Part shown: piece after piece, positions 8,026 to 17,286 of the stretch | How positions within the stretch are numbered: position 1 is the first letter of the stretch | Layout: every line of letters starts with the position of its first letter | Assembly: GCA_024278455.1 (NCBI GenBank) | Contig: JAJRTE010000258.1 | Location: 1 to 64,000, forward strand | Source of the DNA: Myxococcota bacterium | GTDB taxonomy: Bacteria; Myxococcota_A; UBA796; JAJRTE01 | Direction of reading: 5' to 3' | DNA length: 64,000 nt | Made by a program: the position numbers and the translations under genes | The notes under the pieces: generated by a model | Seen by the model: the letters and a program-made list of their open reading frames with translations, nothing else | What the model was told of the DNA's origin: nothing | Databases searched by the model: none

Positions 8026-10317
8026 CTAGAAGCGGGTCTCGAACGTGGCGATGAGCGCGTGTTCGAACGGCTCCGGCGGTCCCAGCGGGTCATAGGTTCC
8101 CTCCGCCTTGGCCTCGAGACAGCTCGCCGTCGCCCACTCCCCGCAGCACGCCGTCTCGTAGGTCAGGTGGCCGGGAAGGCCTCGAGTTATCATGTATCGA
8201 ACGCTGTACCGGTATCTTCGCGGCACGCGCTGCCCGAACTCGAGGTAGGCGTCCCACACCCGCTCGCCCTTGTCGCCATAGACATCCTCATCCACGTATC
8301 GCAACCTGAGGGTCACGAAGGTATCCCTGAAGGGAAATACCTGCCCCTTCACCCATACTTGCTGGCCGACACGCCAACCATACTCGAGGACGTCGGCCGG
8401 GGTGAGGTACTGGTAGTGGTCGTCCATGTAGGTGCGCTTGTAGAAGGCGGTGAGCCGGGTACGGGGGATGGCCGTTGTCTTGGCCCGGACGCCGATTTGC
8501 GCCCGTGCGCCGTTGCCTTCGCTGCTCTCCACGACGGTGCCGGCGTAGTCCTCCTCGAAGCTCGAGGTAACGGCGTCCTCCTCCACCGGAACTCCTTCCC
8601 AGCAGGATGAACTGCTGCCCTGGTAGCACCGGCTGCGGTCGCTCAACGAGAGGTCCTTGTCCTTCCAGCTCCCGAGAAAGGCCAGGTCCCACGAACGCTT
8701 CGGGCTCACCCCGATTCTTCCCGCGAGCGCAAGACGGCTCACATCCAGGGAGGGGCGGTACCATCGGTTGACGGAACCTCGAGCCGACAACCACGGGGTA
8801 AGACGGTAGAGACCGCGGACGTAGAATCCTATCTCGTCCCGGTCCCGCTCCCGCTCCAGCACGTCGGCGTCGGCGAAGCCCCTGCTGTGGGGGTTGTCGA
8901 AGTCGACGCCGTAGGAACGGAAGCTCGCCAGGACCTCACCGCGATCGAGGTCGGCGATGGTCTGGAGATAGACCGCGGCAGCCCCGTTGTCCATCAACGA
9001 CCCCTCGCCGTTGAGCTGGACACGCCAGAGTTCGGCCCCGAAATCCAACCCGACCGCCCCGAACCGGTTGCGGTCCCGCGGCGCTCCGTAGTTGAGGTGA
9101 AAGGGCACGTCCGAGTAGGGAAGGAAGACCTTTGAAAAGTACCCGGTCAGCCCCACGTAGTTGCGCTCGTCCAGTCGCGCTGTCACGTGGGCACCAGCCA
9201 GTTGCTCGGTGTAGGCATCCGGTAACGTCTGCTGCATGAGCTTCAGGTCGCCGAAGTGCACCACCGTGCTCGAGTCGTCGGACCCTTCGCGCGGCTCGAG
9301 GGCCAGGTTGTACTGGTAGATGTCCATGGCCTCGCGCGAGAGGAACGCCGTCACCTCGACGGTGCTCGGGCCGAGTTCGATACCACGGTAGGTCGCGCCG
9401 ATCCCGAACAGCCGCTGCGGCGTCGAAAACGCCGTCGTGCCGTTGATCTCGTCGTCAGTGTACAGGCCGTCGGGATTCAGCCGGCGCGTCTCGTCGAAAA
9501 CCAGCCGCTCACCGAAACCGACACCGTAGTTGCCGGCAATGACTTCCCACGCCCCCTGGTGCAGCACCACGTAGGCCTTGTGCAGCTCGAGAAGCGGCCG
9601 TCCCCAGTCCACCCAGTAGGCCATGGACGCCTCGTCGAACACGAACGAGGCAATCCCCTCGCCCACCGACGCCAGCACACCGGCTTCCACACGGTCGTTC
9701 GTGGACGCGCGAACGCGCACGTAGGCGGATGGCAGAGTATCCAACCCCAGCTCATCGGGCCGAAAGCTGGACCCGAGCGATGGCGGATCGTCCGGATCCA
9801 CCTGCTCGGGACGGTTGCCGAACTCATAGGCCACACGTGTCTTGACCGTCCCACCCAACGGGATTTCCAGCTTGATACGAAACCGCACCTTGCAAAACGG
9901 CGCAACCTGGGCCAGGATGTCCCCGGTCATGCCCGGCACCGACGCCACCTGCTCGAAACTCCGGAAATATCCCCTCTCCTCCCGGTAGGACACGATGGCT
10001 TCCGCGAGTTCCATCGTCACGTCGGGCAAGTTGTACAGTTCCTCCACGCCAGCCCGATTCAGGTCTATCTTGTCGTTCAGAAGCGTGATCAGCCGTTCGG
10101 TCTCCTCCTCGGTCAACTCCCCCGTGGCATACAGCTCGTAGATGTCCTCCTCGGACGACACATGGATGGCCAAACCGTAGTCGTAGGCCACGGCACCGCG
10201 CGGCCACACGAACGCCAACATCAGTGCCGTCACCCCCGCAAGCCGCCGACCCGCCCATCCAACCGCCTCGAGCCCCCTCCATCGACCGGTGCGGTGCGTT
10301 CTCGAGTTCTCGGTCAT
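8026..10317 (-). CDS. outer-membrane beta-barrel protein with N-terminal helix-hairpin-helix domain
   Basis: 763 aa from an ATG with AGAGGA four nt upstream. An N-terminal signal peptide ends near ...WPRGAVA. Residues about 68-135 form a ComEA-like helix-hairpin-helix pair (DLNRAGVEELYNLPDV and FEQVASVPGMTGDILAQ). The rest alternates aromatic/hydrophobic and polar residues, with many Tyr and Arg, as in outer-membrane barrels, and ends in Phe (FETRF), the usual barrel-assembly C-terminus. HhH domains normally bind DNA non-specifically, so an HhH on a predicted barrel could bind extracellular or incoming DNA, though this is inference. It lies 73 nt upstream of the LTD protein gene on the same strand. 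Confidence 0.75.
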   Translation of the reverse strand: MTENSRTHRTGRWRGLEAVGWAGRRLAGVTALMLAFVWPRGAVAYDYGLAIHVSSEEDIYELYATGELTEEETERLITLLNDKIDLNRAGVEELYNLPDVTMELAEAIVSYREERGYFRSFEQVASVPGMTGDILAQVAPFCKVRFRIKLEIPLGGTVKTRVAYEFGNRPEQVDPDDPPSLGSSFRPDELGLDTLPSAYVRVRASTNDRVEAGVLASVGEGIASFVFDEASMAYWVDWGRPLLELHKAYVVLHQGAWEVIAGNYGVGFGERLVFDETRRLNPDGLYTDDEINGTTAFSTPQRLFGIGATYRGIELGPSTVEVTAFLSREAMDIYQYNLALEPREGSDDSSTVVHFGDLKLMQQTLPDAYTEQLAGAHVTARLDERNYVGLTGYFSKVFLPYSDVPFHLNYGAPRDRNRFGAVGLDFGAELWRVQLNGEGSLMDNGAAAVYLQTIADLDRGEVLASFRSYGVDFDNPHSRGFADADVLERERDRDEIGFYVRGLYRLTPWLSARGSVNRWYRPSLDVSRLALAGRIGVSPKRSWDLAFLGSWKDKDLSLSDRSRCYQGSSSSCWEGVPVEEDAVTSSFEEDYAGTVVESSEGNGARAQIGVRAKTTAIPRTRLTAFYKRTYMDDHYQYLTPADVLEYGWRVGQQVWVKGQVFPFRDTFVTLRLRYVDEDVYGDKGERVWDAYLEFGQRVPRRYRYSVRYMITRGLPGHLTYETACCGEWATASCLEAKAEGTYDPLGPPEPFEHALIATFETRF

Positions 10318-10539
10318 CGTATCCTCTCGCGCAATGGATGGTTGGACGCCGTCTCCAACAGGCGCGCCAACGGGGCGAGACGGCAATCGACCGGGCCACG
10401 GCCGAAAACCTCCTGCTGCCGGCACAGATTCCGGTTGCAACGCCAGCCTGCTCGACCACCTCCCGTCAATGGACCGCCACTGTCGCCCCACTCGAGCCGC
10501 CGCGCTTGCAAACGGCAGTGTCGACGGCGGCGCCGGATC

Positions 10540-11151
10540 CTACTCCACACCGTAGGACCAGAGATACTCGAACTCCTCCTCGAACGCCGCAGCCGTCCTC
10601 GAAGCGACCAGAACGACCAGGTTCTCGTTGTTGCGCTCGTCCGCCGCGTGCGTGTAGTTGAACGACCCGGTCAGCACGATACCGCTGTCGATGATGGCGA
10701 ACTTGTCGTGCATGATGGCCGGGTTGGAGTCGTCTCGATAGGGAACACCGGCGGACGAAAGAAGCCCGACCATGTCATAGTTGATACCGCCGGGCACATT
10801 CTCGTCCGCCTCTCCAAGCACCTTGACATCGACGCCGCGTTCGTGGGCCCGAATCAAAGCATCCGCAATGTCCGCGTGGGTGAAATAGGCAATCGCGACG
10901 TGAACGGAGCCTGTCGCCCCATCGATCTCACGGATGAGCCGCTCGGCACACCCATCCGCGGGACAGAATAACGCCTCCTGCTGCGTCTGCTCCGCACATC
11001 CGGATCCTGCCAGGAGGAGCACGGACATCACCGTCAGGAGCCTGTTTCTGGAAGCCCGCCACGCTGGCGGCGGGAGTCTGTCACGGGCTGCTGGAGCGCG
11101 CGCGGCCGGGGAAACCCGACAGGCTGGCGCGAAGTCTGGAGGGGAATCCAT
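10540..11151 (-). CDS. phospholipase D-like (HKD) lipoprotein, Nuc-type
   Basis: 203 aa from an ATG with GGAGGG seven nt upstream. The N-terminus is unusually long before a hydrophobic segment ending LLLAGSGC, a weak lipobox. The body is a single PLD domain of the Nuc/endonuclease type with one HKD motif (H-D-K-F-A-I-I-D, about residues 145-152, followed by TGSFNYT). Single-HKD enzymes act as dimers and hydrolyse phosphodiesters in DNA or phospholipid. The preceding gene encodes an HhH-domain outer-membrane protein, so a DNA substrate at the envelope is conceivable but unproven. Confidence 0.8.
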   Translation of the reverse strand: MDSPPDFAPACRVSPAARAPAARDRLPPPAWRASRNRLLTVMSVLLLAGSGCAEQTQQEALFCPADGCAERLIREIDGATGSVHVAIAYFTHADIADALIRAHERGVDVKVLGEADENVPGGINYDMVGLLSSAGVPYRDDSNPAIMHDKFAIIDSGIVLTGSFNYTHAADERNNENLVVLVASRTAAAFEEEFEYLWSYGVE

Positions 11152-11335
11152 GCCGAGCCCTCCGTGGTTGGCTGTTGGAGACTACGGGCTGTCCGTGCTG
11201 ACAAAAACAATGGCATTGTGATAGACCGCACATGTTGCGTCAACGAAAAAAACATACCAGGTTTGTGCGGACCCCATCTCCGATGATTTCTTCATTACCT
11301 GCGTTGTGCTGCGGCATCGGCTGAAAAAACGCAGG

Positions 11336-11716
11336 CTACTTCTCCGTTACGGCATCCTGGGCCTTCTCCTCCTCGGCGATCGCCGCACGAACCTTGTCCA
11401 TGTCGAGATTCCGGACCTGATCGATGACGCTGTCGAGCGCCGGAGCCGGGAGGGCACCGGGTTGCTTGTACACGAGGATCTGGTCTCGAAAGACGGCCAG
11501 GGTCGGGATGGAGCGGATCCCGAAGCCAGCGGCGACCTCCCGTTCGATCTGCGTGTTGCATTTTGCGAACGTCATGTCCGGGTTGCTCTCGGCAGCCTTC
11601 TCGAAGATCGGGCCGAACCTTCGGCAGGGGGCGCACCATTCGGCCCAAAAATCGATCAGGAGGATGTCATTCTCCTCGATGGTGCTTGCCACGTTGTCTC
11701 TGGTCAGTTCGATCAT
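11336..11716 (-). CDS. trxA: thioredoxin
   Basis: 126 aa with the active site W-C-A-P-C at residues 27-31, the cis-Pro segment IRSIPTLAVF and a KQPGAL loop: a complete cytoplasmic thioredoxin that reduces disulfides. The C-terminal tail is acidic and Lys-rich, somewhat longer than E. coli TrxA. I chose ATG 11716. An in-frame GTG six nt earlier (11722) is closer to the strong AAGGAGG and is an alternative start. No thioredoxin reductase is adjacent. Confidence 0.9.
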   Translation of the reverse strand: MIELTRDNVASTIEENDILLIDFWAEWCAPCRRFGPIFEKAAESNPDMTFAKCNTQIEREVAAGFGIRSIPTLAVFRDQILVYKQPGALPAPALDSVIDQVRNLDMDKVRAAIAEEEKAQDAVTEK

Positions 11717-11929
11717 CGCCACGTTCGCCTCCTTCCGGCTGGTACGCCGACGCCATGAGTGGATCGTTTCCGCCCCCAGGGGTGTCCCTGTGCCGGGCGG
11801 AGTACGCCGGGCGCACGCGCTGCGATCCACGCTGCCGGTTCAGGGGGTGCAAGGCGGCCGTCGCAACATCTTACCGTATTCCGCGCGGGATCGCGCCCGG
11901 TTTTTGCCTCGAGCCCTGTGCGGTTCCTT

Positions 11930-11958
11930 TTGACGGGGGGCCGCCAACCGGCTACGCT
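11930..11958 (+). promoter_or_regulatory. candidate sigma-70 promoter for the heparinase-like gene
   Basis: TTGACG, a 17-nt spacer, then TACGCT. It lies about 200 nt upstream of the ATG at 12157, leaving a long leader that contains a direct repeat. The boxes fit the consensus at 5/6 and 4/6. Confidence 0.45.
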
Positions 11959-11985
11959 GACATGGGACGGTTCGGACGCCTTGGG

Positions 11986-12088
11986 GTCGATGCCCTTGCC
12001 GTCAGCCTGCCCCCCGGTTGCGGTCGGGCGACCTGGTCGCTCGTGCCGTGCGCCTCGAGTCGGTGCCCTTGCCGTGAGCCTGCCCCCC
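11986..12088. repeat. 30-bp direct repeat, two copies 73 bp apart
   Basis: Copies at 11986-12015 and 12059-12088 are identical at 28 of 30 positions (core TGCCCTTGCCGT, then AGCCTGCCCCCC). They lie in the leader between the candidate promoter and the lyase start codon. Origin and function unknown. Confidence 0.7.
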
Positions 12089-12156
12089 CTGTGGCCGGCG
12101 CGAGCGTGTGTCGCGGCCCTGGAGCGGACACCGATTCGAACGAAGGAGGATGAACG

Positions 12157-14661
12157 ATGTCGTGGGCTCGAGTTCCCCGTGTGAACGTCGGAATCATCGC
12201 GTGCAGCCTGGCCATGGCCCCCGGGGCGCGGGCGGGCGTCGCCGACCTGGATTTCGTACCGCCTCAACCTCCGCACCTCCTGCTGGACGAGAGTGATTTC
12301 GCGCGCATCGACGCCTGGGCGCTCGAGCAGGACTGGGCGGCTTCGGCGCGGGATGCCATCCTGGAGCGGGCCGCTTCCTGGCCCGAATCACACCTGGAAG
12401 CCTGGCAGTTGGAGCGGTTCGAATTGCCACCGGAAGGGGGCCAGTGGATCCAGTACTACGTCTGCCCGGTCCACGGCTATTCCCTGACCTTCGTGGATGC
12501 CACGACCCACGCTTGCCCCATGGGGGAGACCTATTCGGGTTGGCCCTACGACCAGGTGATCTACACGAGACGGATCGATGATGCCGGCAACGCAGCCGCG
12601 GACCTCGGCCTGGCCTACCGTCTCACTGGCCAAATCGAATATGCCGAAGAGGCGGCGGAAATCCTGCTGGCGTTCGCCGACACCTATCTCCTGTGGCCCA
12701 TCCACGACGAGCATGACGTGCCGATGATCGATGGGGCTCGAGCGCATGCCCAGACGCTCGACGAGGCCGTGTGGCTGATCCCGGTCGCCTGGGCCTACGA
12801 TCTCATCGCGGACAGTCCCGTGCTGAGCGACGAGGATGGTGCGCGTATCCAGCGGTTCTTGCTACGCCCTGCGGCGCAGGTGCTACAACACTACAAACAG
12901 AAAGGCAACTGGCAAGTGTGGCACAACGCGGGCATCGCCGCCGTGGGGTACACCCTTGGGGATCGCACCCTGATCGACATCGCCACGGGCAGCCGGGCGG
13001 GCATGAGTCATCTGCTCCGGTTCGGTGTCAACAACGATGGGTTGTGGTGGGAAGGGACCTGGAGCTACCACTTCTACGCCCTCCAGCCGTTCACCTGGTT
13101 CGCGGAGATGAGCCGGCGGGCGGGCGAGGACACCTATGCCGACCCGCACCTTGCTGCCATGTACGCGGCTCCGCTCGACATGTTGCTGCCCGACCTCACG
13201 CTGCCGGCATTCAACGACAGCCATGGCACCAGGATTACGTCCTACGCCTGGGCCTACGAGGTCGCATGGTCCCGCCTCGGGGACCCTCGAGCCGCCGCCG
13301 TGGCGGGCATGGTACCTCGAGGCCGATGGGCACTTTTTTTCGGCACCGAGACGCTGCCACAGGAGACGCTCCCGCCCCAGGGCCCGGCCCTCCTCGAGGA
13401 CTCCGGGTACGCGGTGCTCCGGCAGCCGGGAGCCGACGGCACGAGCTACGTTGCGCTGGACTTCGGTCCCCATGGCGGCTGGCACGGCCACTACGACAAG
13501 CTGTCCTTCATCTCTTACGGGGCCGGTGCGCTGATGGGCCTCGATCCCGGCACCCAATCTTATGCTGCGCCGACCCACGACACCTGGGACAAGAAGACCG
13601 TGGCACACAACACTGTCGTCCTGGACGAACGCAACCAGGTGCGGAATTCGGGGAACCTGGGATGGTTTCACGCCTTGCCGGACCTGTCCGCGGTCCGGGC
13701 CGACGCGGGCGGCGCCTACCCGGGCGCCCGGGCAGCTCGCACACAGGTCCTGGTCGCCGAGTACCTCCTGGACCGGTTCGATATCGCGGCGCTCACGCCG
13801 GCGCGTCACACGTTCGATTGGATCTACCACAACCCCGGCCTACTTTCCTCCGACCTGGACCTCGAGCCCTACGACGGGCTTCCCGACACCTGGGGCTACC
13901 AGAACCTGACCGGCACGCTGGCCGCCACGGCCACCGGGCCCTGGCAGGTGACCTTCTCGAGCGGGGAAGGAGAAGGTCCCGGCTGCCGCGTGTGGATGGA
14001 CGATACCGCATTGGCCGGTATCGAGGCAATCCGCCATTCCGGCGCCGCGCCACCGGTCTCGACGACCGTGGTCACAGGGAATGGGTTGGGCCCGGACCTC
14101 TCCGTCCCTGTGCCGTTCGTCATGGCCCGCCGCCAAGGCCACGCCACCACTTTCGCCGCGCTGTTCGAACCTTTGGTGGAGAGCAGCCGGGTGTCCGCTT
14201 TCGAGACGGCGCCCGGGACGCAACTCCGTGACGGCACCTGGGTCCTCGAAGCCCACGTAAGCGGTACCGGTATCGACCCGCAAGACCCGTCGCGCCGGGC
14301 TCCCTACGAAGACGACTGGGCACTGTCTCGAGGCGGAACGGTCGAAAGCTGGACCGCCGGCTCGCTCTCCGGAGACGGCGACCTCGCGCTCGTCCGCCGG
14401 ATGGACGGCCGAATCCGTGTCATGGCGCTCGCGGGCGGGTCCCTGCTGTCGGACTCCGGGCAGGTGTTGATACACGCCGAGTCCCCGGTGGAGGGGATCG
14501 AGGCCCGCCTCGGCCTGGACGGCACCCTCGAGGTCGACACGGAGTCCCCGCTGTCGTGCGAAGTGTTCATCCACGCCCCCGACACCACGACCGTCCTGCT
14601 GAACGGCGTGGCAGCCGCCTGGTCGCTCGTGGGCGACATGGTGTGGCTCCCTCCACAATAG
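12157..14661 (+). CDS. heparinase II/III-like polysaccharide lyase
   Basis: 834 aa from an ATG with AAGGAGG seven nt upstream; the N-terminal hydrophobic segment ends ...APGARA and looks like a signal peptide. Residues about 60-420 form an alpha/alpha-toroid (alginate-lyase-like) domain with the conserved NWQVWHNAGIAAVG segment. Residues about 430-600 match the Hepar_II_III beta-sandwich: GGWHGHYDKLSF, DPGTQSY and AHNTVVLD. Family members cleave uronic-acid-containing polysaccharides (heparin, heparan, alginate) by beta-elimination; the His and Tyr in HGHYDK are part of that core. Substrate cannot be assigned. No transporter or sulfatase is adjacent, so this is not a classical utilisation locus. 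Confidence 0.85.
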   Translation: MSWARVPRVNVGIIACSLAMAPGARAGVADLDFVPPQPPHLLLDESDFARIDAWALEQDWAASARDAILERAASWPESHLEAWQLERFELPPEGGQWIQYYVCPVHGYSLTFVDATTHACPMGETYSGWPYDQVIYTRRIDDAGNAAADLGLAYRLTGQIEYAEEAAEILLAFADTYLLWPIHDEHDVPMIDGARAHAQTLDEAVWLIPVAWAYDLIADSPVLSDEDGARIQRFLLRPAAQVLQHYKQKGNWQVWHNAGIAAVGYTLGDRTLIDIATGSRAGMSHLLRFGVNNDGLWWEGTWSYHFYALQPFTWFAEMSRRAGEDTYADPHLAAMYAAPLDMLLPDLTLPAFNDSHGTRITSYAWAYEVAWSRLGDPRAAAVAGMVPRGRWALFFGTETLPQETLPPQGPALLEDSGYAVLRQPGADGTSYVALDFGPHGGWHGHYDKLSFISYGAGALMGLDPGTQSYAAPTHDTWDKKTVAHNTVVLDERNQVRNSGNLGWFHALPDLSAVRADAGGAYPGARAARTQVLVAEYLLDRFDIAALTPARHTFDWIYHNPGLLSSDLDLEPYDGLPDTWGYQNLTGTLAATATGPWQVTFSSGEGEGPGCRVWMDDTALAGIEAIRHSGAAPPVSTTVVTGNGLGPDLSVPVPFVMARRQGHATTFAALFEPLVESSRVSAFETAPGTQLRDGTWVLEAHVSGTGIDPQDPSRRAPYEDDWALSRGGTVESWTAGSLSGDGDLALVRRMDGRIRVMALAGGSLLSDSGQVLIHAESPVEGIEARLGLDGTLEVDTESPLSCEVFIHAPDTTTVLLNGVAAAWSLVGDMVWLPPQ

Positions 14662-15087
14662 CCGGGGCCGGACGAGCCGGCCACGATGGACGCCGGCGTC
14701 TGTCGCTCCTCCGGCGCAGCGGTGCCCGTCCCAGCGCACCCACCGTACCGGGAAAGCGGTTCGACCGTGATTCCGGCGGCGGGCCAAGGCGAAACGTCAT
14801 TGATGAATCATGCCGCAGAGTCAAAGAATTTCTTTATAAGCCATGTTCACAACTTTTTCTTGTTTTCCTGTGGTTGCGGTGCTAACGTGAGGCCCGTTGT
14901 CGGGCGCTCGGTACGCCCTCTCCCCGGGCAGCCTTTTGAGCATCCAGGCGACGGAATCAACCGCGCACTGCGCAAGTTGCGCTGTCTTCTCCTGCCTCGG
15001 CCTGACCGTCTGACGACGACAGGGGACGCGTGATGATCCCGGCGAAGTGATAGGGTGCGTGTCGAAAACTGTCACCAGAGGTACCCG
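14662..15087. other. intergenic region upstream of the hdr/frd-like operon
   Basis: No gene found. A conspicuously AT-rich patch at about 14805-14875 (including TTTATAAG and runs of T) stands out from the GC-rich surroundings. It probably contains the operon's promoter, but no convincing -35/-10 pair with good spacing could be fixed. Confidence 0.4.
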
Positions 15088-15495
15088 ATGTCGATAACCA
15101 TCCTTTTGCGTGCGCTGGATCGAGCCATGCAGGAACGCGTGGCCGAGATTTCGGGACAGAATGTGTACAAGTGCATGCAGTGTGGGACGTGCAGCAGCGT
15201 CTGTCCCATGTCCGGCGACATGGAGATAACGCCGCGGCAGGCGATGCTGCTCATCCAGCACGGTCTTGTGGACCCGGTCCTGTCGTCTCGCACGCCATGG
15301 CTGTGTGCGTCGTGCCACACGTGCCAGGTTCGGTGCCCCCGCGGGATCGAGGTCACTCGAGTCATGGAGGCATTGCGACAGATTGTTCTACGGGAAAACC
15401 GGGACATGGTGAATCCCCGCGAGATCCCGGCGGAGAGCATTGCCGAGATGCCCCAAATCGCACTGGTCGCCGGGTTCCGGAAACTCACCTCATGA
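15088..15495 (+). CDS. hdrC: HdrC-like 4Fe-4S protein
   Basis: 135 aa from an ATG with AGAGG six nt upstream. Two cysteine clusters, CMQCGTCSSVCP and CASCHTCQVRCP, bind two [4Fe-4S] clusters as in subunit C of heterodisulfide reductase. Its role in family members is to pass electrons to the CCG-domain subunit HdrB. It overlaps the region of the next gene (the TGA at 15493 lies within an ATGA). It is the first gene of a four-gene operon with HdrB-, FrdB- and FrdA-like subunits. Confidence 0.85.
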   Translation: MSITILLRALDRAMQERVAEISGQNVYKCMQCGTCSSVCPMSGDMEITPRQAMLLIQHGLVDPVLSSRTPWLCASCHTCQVRCPRGIEVTRVMEALRQIVLRENRDMVNPREIPAESIAEMPQIALVAGFRKLTS

Positions 15496-15503
15496 GGGCG
15501 CCG

Positions 15504-16406
15504 ATGAAGATCAGCTACTACCCTGGTTGTACTCTCAAAACCAAGGCGAAAAACCTGGAAGACTCCGCGCTTGCGTCGCTTGCCGCCCTGGGCATCGAAG
15601 TGGAGGAACTCGAGCGGTGGAACTGCTGTGGAGCGGTGTTCTCGTTGGCCGACGACGACCTGATCCACCAGGTGGCTCCGGTCCGCGACCTGATTCGGGC
15701 CCGAGATGCCGGTGCCGATAAGCTGGTGACCCTCTGCTCCCAGTGCTACAACGTGCTGGCTCGAGCCAACAAGCTCATGCGAGAGGAGGAGGAGAAGCGC
15801 GAGACCATCAACCTGTTCATGGACGAGGAAGTGGACTACCACGGCGAGGTTCAGGTGGTTCATTTCCTCGACCTGCTCCGCGAGACGATCGGCTGGGACG
15901 CGCTCCGGGAACAGGTCAAGGTCCCCCTGGAGGGACTGAAGGTGGCGCCGTTCTACGGGTGCACCCTGCTGCGGCCTGCCGAAGTCGCAGTGGGAGGAGG
16001 AGACCGCGGCGCCCCCCATGTTCTCCAGGATTTCTTGTCCGCCCTGGGCGCCACCCCGGTGCGCTTTTCCGCGGCCGAGGAGTGTTGTGGCGCATACGAA
16101 GTGCTCATCAATCCCGTGGAAGGGATGAGGCGCGCAGGCAGCGTGCTGGCGGCCGCGGGGGAAAGTCACGCCGACGCGATCGTGCTGAGCTGCCCGTTGT
16201 GCGAGTACAATCTCGGCCGCAAGCAGGGGGACATCCGGGCGCAAGTTTCGGGCATTCCGGACATTCCGGTGTTCTATTTCACCCAGTTGTTGGCCATCGC
16301 ACTCGGCCTGGACGCCAGCGCCGGGCGCTTCGAGTTGAACATGGCCTCCGCACGCAAGCTGCTTCAGGACAAGAAGTTCGTCGAGGCACCTGCGACTCAG
16401 GTCTAG
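15504..16406 (+). CDS. hdrB: HdrB/SdhE-like CCG-domain protein
   Basis: 300 aa; the protein begins MKISYYPGCTL, the usual HdrB start, with GAGGG five nt upstream. An alternative ATG at 15492 would add four residues. It has two CCG domains: WNCCGAVF with CSQCYN, and EECCGAYE with CPLCEYN. In HdrB and in SdhE/MfrE these ligate unusual non-cubane [4Fe-4S] clusters that perform disulfide or quinone chemistry. Next to FrdB- and FrdA-like genes it fits either a thiol:fumarate reductase (TfrAB-like) complex or an SdhABE/MfrABE-type enzyme. Confidence 0.85.
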   Translation: MKISYYPGCTLKTKAKNLEDSALASLAALGIEVEELERWNCCGAVFSLADDDLIHQVAPVRDLIRARDAGADKLVTLCSQCYNVLARANKLMREEEEKRETINLFMDEEVDYHGEVQVVHFLDLLRETIGWDALREQVKVPLEGLKVAPFYGCTLLRPAEVAVGGGDRGAPHVLQDFLSALGATPVRFSAAEECCGAYEVLINPVEGMRRAGSVLAAAGESHADAIVLSCPLCEYNLGRKQGDIRAQVSGIPDIPVFYFTQLLAIALGLDASAGRFELNMASARKLLQDKKFVEAPATQV

Positions 16407-16453
16407 GGGAACGGTTGCGGCCTCGTGCCGCTCGCCATGTCGAGGGGTTGATC

Positions 16454-17197
16454 ATGCCGAACGTGCAAAAAGAGACAGAAGCGGATTTGATTCCCATATT
16501 CATCATGGGCAAGCGCTACCTGGTTCCCGAATCGCTCACGATCATGAAAGCGATCGAATATGCGGGGTACCAGTTCATTCGCGGCTGCGGCTGCCGGGGG
16601 GGCATCTGCGGTGCCTGCTCGACAGTGTACCGCAAGGCGGGGGACTACAAGATCTATTCGGGGCTGGCCTGCCAAACCGTGGTCGAGCCCAACATGTACC
16701 TGACACAGATCCCGTTCTTCCCCGCCCTTCGGAGAGAATACGACTACGAGACCATGGAGCCGGTGGCGGAATCTATCTACCAGCTCTACCCGGAACTCTT
16801 CCGCTGCGTGGCATGCAACGCCTGTACCAAGATCTGCCCCATGGACGTCCAGGTTCTGGACTACATTTCGGCGTTGAAACGAGGAGACCTCGAGGCCGCT
16901 ACCCGCATCTCGTTCGACTGCATCCAATGCGGTTTGTGCGCCAGCCGGTGCATGGGGGAACTGCCCCAGTATCACATCGCCCAACTCGCCCGGCGTCTCC
17001 ACGGCGGAAAGCTCGCCCCGAGGGCGGAACACCTGCGCCAGGTCGTGGAGAGCATCGCTGCCGGCAAGTTCGCAGACGTGATGGAGGAGTTGAAGGCGCT
17101 GCCGGTGGACGAGTTGCGCAAGCTCTACACGGAGCGCGAGTTGGAACCTGCCATGTCCGATGAACAATGGAGACCTTCGAACAACGCCGGCCTGTAG
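16454..17197 (+). CDS. succinate dehydrogenase/fumarate reductase-like iron-sulfur subunit
   Basis: 247 aa from an ATG with GAGGGG upstream. The N-terminal plant-type ferredoxin region has CGCRGGICGAC plus a distal Cys for a [2Fe-2S] cluster. Two further motifs, CVACNACTKICP and CIQCGLCASRC, would carry [4Fe-4S] clusters. Classical SdhB has one [3Fe-4S] in place of the second cubane, so the cluster set may differ. It probably shuttles electrons between the FAD subunit encoded next and the Hdr-like subunits encoded before. There is no membrane anchor gene. Confidence 0.85.
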   Translation: MPNVQKETEADLIPIFIMGKRYLVPESLTIMKAIEYAGYQFIRGCGCRGGICGACSTVYRKAGDYKIYSGLACQTVVEPNMYLTQIPFFPALRREYDYETMEPVAESIYQLYPELFRCVACNACTKICPMDVQVLDYISALKRGDLEAATRISFDCIQCGLCASRCMGELPQYHIAQLARRLHGGKLAPRAEHLRQVVESIAAGKFADVMEELKALPVDELRKLYTERELEPAMSDEQWRPSNNAGL

Positions 17198-17286
17198 CCA
17201 TTGCCATGGAAGCACTCTTGACTAGCCGCCACGCCTCGACCAGCTCGACACGCGGGCGAAGAGGCACGGCAGGTGTGAGGTGAACG

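Noticed and set aside
5475-8054. long rightward ORF (859 codons) antisense to the LTD protein
   Set aside because: Composition (many His, Arg, Gly, Val), no domain and perfect overlap with a leftward gene that has a ribosome binding site and signal peptide: a GC-rich shadow.
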